From Roseiarcus sp963813195 (GTDB taxonomy: Bacteria > Pseudomonadota > Alphaproteobacteria > Rhizobiales > Beijerinckiaceae), in contig CAWEYC010000025.1 of the NCBI GenBank assembly GCA_963813195.1, positions 62,001 through 126,000 on the forward strand: a DNA stretch of 64,000 nucleotides. Reading direction: 5' to 3'. This document shows, in pieces, positions 26,993 to 36,100 of the stretch (the first letter of the stretch is position 1; every line of letters begins with the position of its first letter). The notes under the pieces are model-generated. The model made no database searches. It had not been told where the DNA came from and worked only from the letters and a program-made list of their open reading frames with translations. The position numbers were made by a program, and so were the translations under genes.

Positions 26993-28104
26993 GCTTCCTC
27001 CCTCGTGATGGATTTTGTCGGCGGTCGGGATTCGGGCGAACCGAGCGTCTCGGGTCGCCGGATCGTTCGGGCCTTGGCGGCCCCAAACGATAGGTTGGGG
27101 CGTGGCGGCCCCACGGAGTCGCGGTGGATCAGTTCGGTCGGCAATCGCGCGAGCCCTGCGGTCGCGTCGCCTTTGATCTGGGCGAGCAATGTGCGGACGC
27201 CGAGCCTCCCCATCTCCTCGATAGGCTGGCGCACCGTCGTCAGCGGCGGATGCATCATTTCGGCGAACGGCATGTCGTCGAAGCCGACGATCGAAAGATC
27301 GCGCGGCGCCGAAAGCCCCAGCTTCCGCAGACCGGCGAGCACGCCGACGGCGATGTAGTCGCTGCCCGTGAAGATCGCGGTGGGCGGTTCGCCGCTTGCA
27401 AAGTCCTGGATCGCGGCGAAGCCGGACTCGCGGTCGTAAGCGCCAAAGCGGATGAGCGCGTCGTCGAGCGGCGCGCCGGCCTCTCTCATCGCGCACGAAA
27501 AACCCTCGAAACGCTCGCGCGCGCTGAACAGATCCTTCGGTCCGCCGATATGGGCAATGCGCCGGTGGCCTGCTTCGAGCAGGCGTCGCGTCGCGGCATA
27601 TGCGCCCCGTTCATTGTCGACAAAAATTCGCGCCACTTCCGCGCCCGGCACGTCCTCGTCGAGCAAAACCACGTCGTTGCGCCCAGTGATCATCCGGCGC
27701 AGACGGCCATCATCCGGGCGGTTCGTGAGCACGATCAGGCCGTCGGCATGATGGGAATCGAGCCGTTGGATGTTGGCGATCTCAATTTGCGGATCGCCGC
27801 CCGTGCTCATGATCAGGAGCGCATAGCCGGCCCGGCGCGCCTCGTCCTCGGCGGCGGCGGCGAGCGCAGCGAAAAACGGATTTGCAATCTCCGGCGTCAC
27901 CAGGCCGATCAATTCGGAACTGCCGAGGCTCAGGCGCTTCGCCAATTGATTGGGGCGATAGTTCAGGCGTTTGCATGCGCGCTCGATGCGCGCCGCCGTC
28001 TCGGCCGGCAGAACGATCGATTTGTTCAAAAATCGCGAGACCGTCGCCGGGGACACGCCGGCTTCGCTCGCGACATCCCGGATGGTGGCCGAGCTTCGTT
28101 TCAT
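26989..28104 (-). CDS. LacI-family regulator of the nucleoside operon
   Basis: A 371-aa LacI/GalR regulator with helix-turn-helix TIRDVASEAGVSPATVSRFL, hinge region NYRPNQLAKRLSLG, and a ligand domain ending in DLSIVGFDDMPFAEMMHPPL. The C-terminal tail beyond about residue 335 is long and Pro/Arg-rich. It is the first gene of the operon, and a strong palindrome lies 19-45 bp upstream of its ATG, which points to autoregulation with a nucleoside or base inducer. Confidence 0.92.
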   Translation of the reverse strand: MKRSSATIRDVASEAGVSPATVSRFLNKSIVLPAETAARIERACKRLNYRPNQLAKRLSLGSSELIGLVTPEIANPFFAALAAAAEDEARRAGYALLIMSTGGDPQIEIANIQRLDSHHADGLIVLTNRPDDGRLRRMITGRNDVVLLDEDVPGAEVARIFVDNERGAYAATRRLLEAGHRRIAHIGGPKDLFSARERFEGFSCAMREAGAPLDDALIRFGAYDRESGFAAIQDFASGEPPTAIFTGSDYIAVGVLAGLRKLGLSAPRDLSIVGFDDMPFAEMMHPPLTTVRQPIEEMGRLGVRTLLAQIKGDATAGLARLPTELIHRDSVGPPRPNLSFGAAKARTIRRPETLGSPESRPPTKSITREEA

Positions 28105-28122
28105 GAAACCACATTAGCCACA

Positions 28123-28149
28123 AGAAATCGGTTTAGTAAACCGGTTTCT
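28123..28149. promoter_or_regulatory. Operator for the nucleoside-operon LacI regulator
   Basis: AGAAATCGGTTT-AGT-AAACCGGTTTCT is a 27-bp inverted repeat matching at 11 of 12 arm positions. The right arm itself contains the perfect palindrome AAACCGGTTT (28138-28147), a classic LacI/PurR-type core. It lies between the LacI gene and the glycosyltransferase end, at promoter distance from the LacI start. Confidence 0.7.
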
Positions 28150-28164
28150 GGCACCTGCTGTCGA

Positions 28165-29504
28165 TTACAACGTCGCTAGAAACCCTCGAACCCCGTCAAA
28201 ATATCCTTCCCAAGTCGGCGCCCTGAATTGGCGCGTCTGTTCACGCCGCTCCCGGTAATATTCGCCGTCGTTCGAGAGTTGCGCGACCTCGTCGCGCCAG
28301 GCAGGGCCGTCGAGGGCGATAGAAACCTCGCGCACCTCTGCGTCACCTCGCGAAAGACGGCGATATCGGAGGCGATGACTGGCGCGCCGAGGGAAAGGGC
28401 CTCGACCAACGGCAGACCGTAGCCCTCGCCGAAAGACGGCGCCAGCAAGGCCCGTGCGCCGCGGAGCAGTCGGCTGAGATCGGCGTCGCGCAGCCCGGAG
28501 AGCTCGACGACATGCGCGCGCAGCGCGGGGGCGCGATCGAGAAGGTCGACGATCTGTTCGTTCTCCCAGCCGCGCGCGCCGACGAGGACGAGTCTGGGCG
28601 CGTTGAGATTGCGAGCCGCCATTTCCCTCCAGAGATGCAGAATGAGGAGGTGGTTCTTGCGCGGTTCGATCGCGCCAATCATCACGAAATAGGGATGGCC
28701 CTCGCTCACGGGCTCGGCCGCCTCGGCGCCCTGCAAGGGGGAAGCGAAAGGCTGCGCATGGATGGGCCGGTCAGGCGCTCCTTGGCGTTCGAGTTCGGCG
28801 CGCAGCCGCTCACCCACCGCCTGCGTCGAAACGACAAACGCATCCGCGTAGCGAAACGCGGTGGCGAGGCGGCGGCGGAACACGTCGAGATTGCTTGGGC
28901 TAAAATATTCGGGATAGTCGAGAGACAGGAGATCGTGGATGACGAACACGCGGCGAAGATCATCGCGCCTCTCGAGCCAGCGAAAGAACACTGCATGTTC
29001 TAACGCATGTTGCGCGACATTGAGGTAGATTGCGCCGTTGGGGATTTGCAGATGGCGGTCGTTCAGAAGTCTGAACCGGATCTTGGTCAGCGATCGCGAG
29101 ACGCCGGCGCCGGCAACGCTCCGCTTTGCACGCGCCCCACGCCAATCAAAGGGATCTCGCGGCGCAGCGGCAAGCCAGTGGGCCAGCGGGGCAAAATCGG
29201 CGTCGGCCCGCTCGTCGCGCCAGCCGGCCGCGAACTCGACGATATCGCGGGAGCGTTTCAGGGACAGCACATGCGGCCCGATCGGTCCGTAGTGGGCGCC
29301 CGCCGCCATGCGACGATCGCCGGTGGTAAAATAATCGCCGTAGGCGAGATCGACCCTGTCGATGCCGCTCGAGGCTTGGGTCGACAGGCGCGAGACCAAG
29401 TGCGTGAGGTCGTAGACGACGGGCCTTCGCACGGAATTCGGCGCGGCGTCTGCGCCGCCTTCGGGATCGCCTATCGTGTCGCGAGTATCCGCGAGCGGAT
29501 TCAA
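28165..29504 (-). pseudogene. Glycosyltransferase family 1/4, frameshifted near the C-terminus
   Basis: A GT-B glycosyltransferase that would be about 446 aa. Motifs include VFVIHDLLSLDYPEYF, VMIGAIEPRKNH and the donor-binding PSFGEGYGLPLVEAL. After RFLSP the reading frame is lost: the continuing frame gives an unlike Arg/Ser-rich tail ending at 28176. The next frame instead reads DGPAWRDEVAQLSNDGEYY and ends WEGYFDGVRGFLATL at 28165, the normal family ending. One base missing from the GGG at 28314-28316 (plus strand) explains this. The start is TTG 29504 overlapping the upstream stop; GTG at about residue 25 is an alternative. It may be a sequencing error or a real break. Confidence 0.75.
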
Positions 29505-31018
29505 TGCGCGGCTTCGACGCCCTTGGCCTCGACTCCCAATTTGCTGTAGAGGGCCGCTATTCGGCTCTCATAGGCCGAAGACGAAAACTGCTTCGCGCGC
29601 TCGCGCCCCTTCGCGGAAAGGTGTCTACGCCAGTCGTCGTCATGGTCGAACGCGCGAATCGCGCCGGCGATCGCCTCGACGTCGGTTGGATCGACTAGCG
29701 CCGCGGCATCGCCGCTGATCTCTGGCAGCGAGGCGACGTCGGACGTGATGACCGGGACGCCGAGCAGCATCGCCTCCAAGACGGGAAGCCCGAACCCCTC
29801 ATAGAGCGAGGGAAAGAGAACGCCGCGCGCGCCCTTGATCAGGGTCATCAATTGCGCGAACGGCAAATAAGGAATGCGCCTGACGCGCCGCTCCGGAAGG
29901 ATCCGTTCTGCTTCGCGGCGATAGGAAAGAAAGCGCTCGTCTGCGATCATTTCCAATTCGCGCTCGCATTGCCAGCCCGTCCCGCTGACGATCAGAAGCG
30001 GGTATGGGCTGCCCGAGGCGGAATAGGCGTCGATCAGGCGCACAATGTTTTTCTTCGGCTCAATGGCGCCATAGAAGACGTAATATTCGCGCAGTCCGAT
30101 GTTGAACGCGTGCCTGATTTCTTCAGCCACGACCTCGTCGCTCTTTACAAGGAGCGCCTCCGGCAAGTGAACGCTCTGATAGGTGTTGGTGATGCGGTCT
30201 TCCGCAATGCCCGTGAAGCGAATGATGTCGCGCCGCGAGAATTCCGAAACCGTGACGATATGGTCGGCCTTGGCGCAAAGATGGCGAACCAACCGCAAGA
30301 AAAACCTTTTGTCGTCGAGCGTGGCTTGCGGTAACCGCAACGGCACGATGTCGTGGATCGTATAAATATTCGGGCAGTTCCTCACCCTGAGCGGAGTTGG
30401 TCCGTGCAGATCAAAAATATAGGAGAGGCGGTTCGCCACGATCGAAAGCGCGTTGCCCGTCGCGAAATATCCGTCCGCGAGAGAGGGGTCGTGGAAGCCT
30501 ATGGTGGAATAATCGGCCGCTGACGTGCCGACGTACACTCCGGTGCGCGTCCCGGCGAGGCGCGACGGCGCAAAACCAGCATCTTCGCAAGCTTCAAACG
30601 CGAGTTCGAGCAGCAGCCGCTGTTGCGGATCCATCTGTTCGGCCTCGCGGGGGGAGATGCCGAAGACGCCCGGATCGAATCCCCAGATATCCGAAAGAAC
30701 CCCGGCCGCCCAGGTATAGCTGCGTCCGCGTTCCGTGACGCGCGGATGCCGAAGCCGCTCCAACGGCCAACGATCTGCGGGAATTGTCGAAACTGCGCAA
30801 CGGCCCGCCGAAAGCAGGTCCCACAGAGCAGCTATGTTCGACGCCCCCGGCAGCCGGCACGCCCGACCGACGATCGCAATCTGCGTGCGATCAGCGCGAA
30901 TTTCGTCGTGCAAGGCTCTCAATTCCCCCTCCGAGGCCGCCCAAATTCGGTCCCCCCCGGGACCGAGCGCGCTTTTTGCGCGCGTTCGCGCGGCATCGCC
31001 CTGATCGAAGCCTAGCAA
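29501..31018 (-). CDS. Chimera: truncated polyketide ketosynthase fused to glycosyltransferase
   Basis: A 505-aa open frame with two unrelated halves. Residues about 46-207 are the N-terminal part of a type I polyketide ketosynthase: IAIVGRACRLPGA, FGISPREAEQMDPQQRLLLE, GVYVGTSAADY, ANRLSYIFDLHGP. It stops exactly where the active-site DTACSSSL should follow. From residue 208 (about 30400) the sequence is a family-1 glycosyltransferase lacking its N-terminal half-domain: IYTIHDIVPLRLP, FYGAIEPKKN, LFPSLYEGFGLPVLEAM. The frame has no ATG; TTG at 31018, or TTG at 30922 preceded by GGAGGGGG, could start it. The ketosynthase cannot condense. Likely a deletion fusion or relic. Confidence 0.8.
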   Translation of the reverse strand: MLGFDQGDAARTRAKSALGPGGDRIWAASEGELRALHDEIRADRTQIAIVGRACRLPGASNIAALWDLLSAGRCAVSTIPADRWPLERLRHPRVTERGRSYTWAAGVLSDIWGFDPGVFGISPREAEQMDPQQRLLLELAFEACEDAGFAPSRLAGTRTGVYVGTSAADYSTIGFHDPSLADGYFATGNALSIVANRLSYIFDLHGPTPLRVRNCPNIYTIHDIVPLRLPQATLDDKRFFLRLVRHLCAKADHIVTVSEFSRRDIIRFTGIAEDRITNTYQSVHLPEALLVKSDEVVAEEIRHAFNIGLREYYVFYGAIEPKKNIVRLIDAYSASGSPYPLLIVSGTGWQCERELEMIADERFLSYRREAERILPERRVRRIPYLPFAQLMTLIKGARGVLFPSLYEGFGLPVLEAMLLGVPVITSDVASLPEISGDAAALVDPTDVEAIAGAIRAFDHDDDWRRHLSAKGRERAKQFSSSAYESRIAALYSKLGVEAKGVEAAH

Positions 31019-31125
31019 ATGCGCCGTAAAGTAGCTCGCGAATTATTCACGCGTTTAAAATAGACATTAAGTGGCTCACGTCCGTCAAGGTGGCGGAGAC
31101 TTTGAACGAGAGCGCCAGCTCGCGA

Positions 31126-31281
31126 TCAGCCGGCTACTTTGCTTAGCGCCGCGAGGAGTTCATCACCCGGCCCCTCCGCTGACCTTTGCCTGACCAAGCG
31201 GTGCAGCCTTTGCAGTTGCGCAAGCTGAAGGGCTCCGATTAGGAAATTCAAATCCTCCCATTTCCCGCGTCGCATCCGCAT
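31126..31281 (-). CDS. Possible small hypothetical protein (51 aa)
   Basis: A short frame starting at ATG 31281 (MRMRRGKWEDLNFLIGALQL) and ending LLAALSKVAG. It has helix-like, Leu/Gln-rich composition and follows a second small frame with only 1 bp between that frame's stop and this ATG. No homologue is recognised. It could equally be the remains of a larger decayed gene. Confidence 0.25.
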   Translation of the reverse strand: MRMRRGKWEDLNFLIGALQLAQLQRLHRLVRQRSAEGPGDELLAALSKVAG

Positions 31282-31282
31282 T

Positions 31283-31420
31283 TCATGACATCGCGCTGCG
31301 TCTCGGGCGGCAAGCCCGGCGCCAGGCGTCTTCCGTCTCAACCAGGCGCCAGATCGGCAGAAAGAAGGGCCAGGCAAGAGGGTCTTGCCAACCCTGCGCG
31401 GCGAGAAGCGCGCGCGTCAT
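31283..31420 (-). CDS. Possible small hypothetical protein (45 aa)
   Basis: A 45-codon frame, MTRALLAAQGWQDPLAWPFF at its start, with a Trp/Phe-rich patch (WPFFLPIWRLVE). Its stop abuts the start of the next small frame. No family is recognised and no strong ribosome-binding site is visible. Reported because the composition looks protein-like and the pair is tightly spaced. Confidence 0.22.
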   Translation of the reverse strand: MTRALLAAQGWQDPLAWPFFLPIWRLVETEDAWRRACRPRRSAMS

Positions 31421-31421
31421 C

Positions 31422-31723
31422 CCCTCGTTCACTGTTTCGTGATGTTGCGGCGACGCTCGGCCACCGCGCGAACTCACTCCGTCCCGCGCGAAAATCGGCG
31501 ACCCTTGCCTTCTCCGAGCGCCGTCTCGTCTCGAAGACTAGCCCGCGCCCAGACAAATCGAAAAAGCCTCCTGCGCTTTCGCGTGAAAGCCTACGCGAAG
31601 TTTCCGACATTATGAAGCGCGACTTGGTCGCCGGAAGCCAAGCAAGTATGACTGGAGAATTGGCGCCGTCAGGGGCCGGACAGAGCGGCCCAAGACCGCC
31701 GGAAACGCCCGCCTATTGTTGGA
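31422..31723. other. Intergenic stretch with no recognisable gene
   Basis: About 300 bp between the small frames and the tRNA-Tyr gene. Open frames here are Arg/Ser-rich shadows with no domain signal. The promoter of the tRNA does not lie here, because the tRNA is read from the other side. Nothing further is seen. Confidence 0.5.
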
Positions 31724-31808
31724 TGGTGGGGGAGGTAGGACTCGAACCTACGAAGGCTAAGCCAGCGGATTTACAGTCCGCCCCCTTTGCCGCTCGGGAC
31801 ACTCCCCC
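31724..31808 (-). tRNA. tRNA-Tyr (GTA anticodon)
   Basis: The minus strand reads GGGGGAGTGTCCCGAGCGGC..., with anticodon loop CTGTAAA (GTA), a long class-II variable arm, T-loop GTTCGAGTC and acceptor 3' half CTCCCCC followed by A-CCA. The 7-bp acceptor stem GGGGGAG/CTCCCCC pairs fully. The terminal CCA (31724-31726) is genomically encoded. The length of 85 nt with CCA is normal for tRNA-Tyr. Confidence 0.96.
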
Positions 31809-31993
31809 GCATCCATCGGCGCGAAGCCGCGGACGAAAACGCCTCGGGGGACCCGAGGCGCGATCGGGAGGCCTTATCTTGCGCCGCGACCCGCCCTGTC
31901 AACTCCAAAATATTTCGAGCTGACCCGCCCGACCGCCGCAAGGGAGAGGTCGCCTCGCCCACCGGGCGCGGTAGCCGACGCCGACGGGCGGTC

Positions 31994-33178
31994 CTATTGC
32001 GTAACGGAGACGATCGCCGCCGCGAGCAGGTCGAGCCGGTCCTCGGGCAACCCCGCCACATTGATGCGGCTGTCGCCGACCATGTAGACGCCGTGCTCGA
32101 CGCGAAGCCTCTCCACTTGCTCTGGGTCGAGGCCGAGCCGCGAGAACATGCCGCGATGGCGCGCCAGAAAATCAAAGCGGTTGGAGTTTGAGCGGCTGCG
32201 GAGCGCGTCCGCCAGCCCGACCCGCAGCGACAGCATCCGCTGCCGCATCGCCTCGAGTTCGGCTTGCCAGTTCGCCCGCAACGCCGCGTCCTCGAGCACG
32301 ATGCGAACAGCGGCGGCGCCATGGTCCGGCGGCATGGAATAGAGACCGCGGCTCACCGACATCAATTGACCCAAAGCGATTTCGCTTTCCCCAGCGCTGC
32401 GCCCCAGCAGCATCGCGGCGCCGACGCGATCGCGGTAGACCGAGAAATTCTTCGAGCAGCTCGCGGCGACCGCCATTTCCGGAACTTTCGTAGCGAGGAG
32501 GCGCAGCCCGGCCGCGTCTTGCTCCAGCCCCTCGCCGAAGCCCTGATAGGCGATGTCGACGAAGGGAAAGAGACCGCGATCGATGAAAAGATTCGCAAGC
32601 TCCGCCCATTCCGCCACGGTGAGATTGGCGCCGGTCGGGTTGTGGCAACTGCCATGCAGGAGGACGATGTCGCCCGCCTTGGCCGTGCGCAACGTCGCGA
32701 CCATGGCCTCGAAGCGGACGCCCCCGCTCGCCGGATCGAAATAGGGATATTCGCGCGTCGCGAGGCCGGCGCCGCCGATCAGCGGCCGATGGTTTGGCCA
32801 GGTGGGATCGGAGAGCCACACCGCCGCCTCCGGCCGCGCCCGTCGCAGCAGTTCCGCGATGATGCGCAGCGCGCCAGAGCCGCCCGGCGCCTGGCAGGCC
32901 CGAATGCGGTTTGTTTCGGCGTCCGCGCCGAAGACGAGGCGGGTGACCTCGGCATTGAAGGCGACATCGCCGGCAAGGCCGAGATAGGTCTTCGAATCCT
33001 GGCTCTCGAACAGCCGCTGCTCGGCCTCGCGCACGGCCTGCATGATCGGCGTGCGTCCCGCCGCGTCCTTGTAGACGCCGACGCCGAGATCGATCTTCCC
33101 CGCTCGTGGATCGGCGCGAAAGGCGCCAATGAGGGCGAGGATCTTGTCGGGCTGAGCCGGTTGCAGAGTTTCAAACAT
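31994..33178 (-). CDS. tyrB: Aromatic amino acid aminotransferase
   Basis: A 394-aa class I PLP aminotransferase of the aspartate/tyrosine type. Start motif LIGAFRADPRAGKIDLGVGVYKD, the CHNPTGANL loop, the FPFVDIAYQGFGEG Asp/Tyr, the PLP lysine in ASCSKNFSVYRDRVG, and a late substrate-Arg region (GDSRINVAGLP) are all present. It converts Phe, Tyr or Trp with 2-oxoglutarate to arylpyruvates. It follows the indolepyruvate:ferredoxin oxidoreductase gene by 19 bp on the same strand, so the two likely act in sequence. Aspartate aminotransferase activity cannot be excluded. Confidence 0.87.
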   Translation of the reverse strand: MFETLQPAQPDKILALIGAFRADPRAGKIDLGVGVYKDAAGRTPIMQAVREAEQRLFESQDSKTYLGLAGDVAFNAEVTRLVFGADAETNRIRACQAPGGSGALRIIAELLRRARPEAAVWLSDPTWPNHRPLIGGAGLATREYPYFDPASGGVRFEAMVATLRTAKAGDIVLLHGSCHNPTGANLTVAEWAELANLFIDRGLFPFVDIAYQGFGEGLEQDAAGLRLLATKVPEMAVAASCSKNFSVYRDRVGAAMLLGRSAGESEIALGQLMSVSRGLYSMPPDHGAAAVRIVLEDAALRANWQAELEAMRQRMLSLRVGLADALRSRSNSNRFDFLARHRGMFSRLGLDPEQVERLRVEHGVYMVGDSRINVAGLPEDRLDLLAAAIVSVTQ

Positions 33179-33197
33179 CGAATGTCTTTCGTGAGAG

Positions 33198-36100
33198 TTA
33201 CGCCGCACGCCGATCGCTGGGTCGCTCCTCGGGGCGCAACAGTCTCGCGACCTCCGCTTTGACCGTCTTCACTGCCTTTTCCTTCACCGGCCCGAACCCG
33301 CAAATCTCCATTGGCGCTTGCGCAAGGGCGAGCAGCGTCTGCGGCTTTTCCGTGCGGAGCCTGCCGATCATAATGTCGAGCAGCGATTCGTACCAGCCGA
33401 CGAGTTCGCGCTCCATCCGACGCTCCGTCGTGTAGCCGAAGATATCGAGAGCCGTGCCGCGCAAGCCCTTCATGCGCGCGAGCAGCCGGAACGGCGTCTG
33501 GATCCACGGGCCGAACCGCCGCTTGAGCGGCCGCCCGCGAGCGTCGCGGCCCGAGGCGAGGAACGGCGGCGCGAGGTGATAATTGACCTTGTAATCGCCG
33601 TCGAAATTCCGACGCAGCTCGTCGAGAAACCCGGTCTCCATGTGAAGTCGCGCCACCTCGTATTCGTCCTTGTAGGACATCAGCTTGAAGAGGGCGCGCG
33701 CAACCGCTTCGGTCAGCGCCTCCGATCCCTGAGCCCGTTCCGCGGCGCGCACGCGCTCCACCGTCGCGCGGTAGTGCTCCGCCCAGGCGGCGTCCTGGTA
33801 ATCGACAAGAAATGCGGCGCGGCGGGCGATGATCTCATCCAGCGTCTCGACAGGCTCTCCCTCCGGATTGGCGGCAGCGAAGTCCGGCTGCGCGGCGGCG
33901 AGGCGCCCGGCGGCGAAGGCCTCGACGTTCCTCTCGATCTCGACGCCGTTGAGCGCGATGGCGCGTTGCAGAGCGTCCAGAGAGACCGGCGCAAGTCCCT
34001 TCTGCCAGGCGAAGCCCAGGAGCATCATGTTGGCGAAGACCGCGTCGCCGAAGAGCTCTTCGGCGAAAGCGTTGGCGTTGAAGGTCGAAAAATTGTCCTC
34101 GCCGACGACGCGAGCGATGGCGGCGAGCCGCGCCGGCGCCGCGAGATCGGCGTCGCGCCGGCGCACGACGTCGCCTGTCGGCATCTCAGCCGAATTGACC
34201 ACGGCTCTCGTTCCTTGCCGGTACGTTCCCGACGCCTTGGGGGACGAGGACACGACGAGGTCGCAGCCGATCAGCGCGTCCGCCGATCCCTGGTCGATCC
34301 GCACCTGGTTGATGTCCTCAGGGCGCGGAGCGATCCTGAGGTAGCTCAGCACGGCGCCGAACTTCTGCGCGAAGCCGGTGAAGTCGAGCACCGAGACGCC
34401 TTTGCCCTCGAGATGCGCCGCCATGGCGAGGACCGCGCCGACCGTGATCACGCCAGTGCCGCCGACGCCGGTCACGAGGAGGTCGTATGACCTCTCGAGC
34501 GGCGGCAAGGCGGGCAGGGGGAGGCTGCGCGCGCTCTCGGCGAACCCGCCGGACTGCGGCTTCTTTCGACGAGTCGCGCCCTCGACGGTGACGAAGCTCG
34601 GGCAGAAGCCGTTGAGGCAGGAGAAATCCTTGTTGCAGCTCGAGAGATTGATCTTCCGCTTGCGTCCGAATGGCGTTTCCTTGGGCTCGACGCTCAGGCA
34701 ATTCGACTCCACGGAGCAGTCGCCGCAGCCCTCGCAAACGAGATCGTTGATGAAGGCGAAGCGCTTGGGATCCTCCATCGCGCCGCGCTTGCGCCGGCGG
34801 CGCTTCTCGGTGGCGCAGGTCTGCTCGTAGATGAGCACGGAAACGCCGGCGATCTCACGCATCTCGCGCTGCACCCTGTCGAGCTCGCGACGGTCGTGGA
34901 CCGTCACGCCATCCGGGAACTCTTTCGCCGAGAATTTGCCGGGATCGTCGGAGACGAGAGCGATCCGCGCGACGCCTTCCGCCCGCACGTTGTGGGCGAT
35001 GGCCGCGACGCTGATCGGCCCGTCCACGGGCTGGCCGCCGGTCATGGCGACGGCGTCGTTGTAGAGAATCTTGTAGGTGATGTTGGTCTTCGCCGCGATC
35101 GCCTGGCGGATCGCCATCGAGCCCGAATGGTAATAGGTGCCTTCGCCGAGATTCTGGAAGATGTGGCCGTTGCCGGTGAATTTCGACGACGCGACCCAAT
35201 TGACGCCTTCGCCGCCCATCTGGATCAGCGACGACGTCTCCCTGTCCATCCAGCTCGCCATGAAATGGCAGCCGATGCCGGCGAGCGCCTTCGATCCCTC
35301 GGGGACTTTGGTCGACGTGTTGTGCGGGCAGCCCGAGCAGAAGTAAGGCGTCCGCGTGGCGCCCGAAATTTCGATCAGCCGGCCGGCCTCCGGTCTCAGC
35401 GCCGCCGCCCTCTCGCTGAGCCCGAGACCGGGAAATGCGGCGTCGAGGCGCTTGGCGACGATCGGCGCCAGGAGCCTCGGCGACAATTCGCCGATCCAGG
35501 GGATCAGAGGCTCGCCCTGCTCGTCGTGCTTGCCGACCATGCTGTGCGGCTTGTCGCCGGGATAATCGTAGAAATATTCCTTGAACTGGCTCTCGATGAT
35601 GCCGCGCTTTTCCTCGACGACGAGGATTTCGCGCTTGCCGCGGACGAAATCGAGCGCGTCGCGACGGGCGAGCGGCCAGACCATGCCGACCTTGTAGATG
35701 TCGATGCCGGTTTCGCGGCATTCCGCCTCGCCGAGCCCGAGCAGGCGCAGCGCCTCCATGAGATCGAGATGGCCCTTGCCGGTGGTGACGACGCCGTAGC
35801 TGGCGTGCGAGACGGCGTAGATATGCCGGTCGATCGGATTGGCCTCGGCGAAGGCGAGAACCGCATCCTCCTTCGCCTCCATGCGCTGTTCGATTTGCGG
35901 CCCGGGCAGATCGGGCCAGCGGTAGTGCAGGCCGCCCGGCGGCGGAGTGAAATCCGGTTGGCGGAATAGGCGAGGCGGGGCGAGATCGAACGACGCCGCC
36001 GACTCGACCGTTTCCGAGATCGCCTTCAGGCCGACCCACATGCCGGAGAAGCGCGAGAGCGCGTAGCCGTATTCGCCGAAGGCGACGTACTCGGCCACCG

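Noticed and set aside
31285..31923. A 212-codon plus-strand frame
   Set aside because: It runs through the tRNA-Tyr gene and is low-complexity Arg/Ser/Pro; treated as chance.
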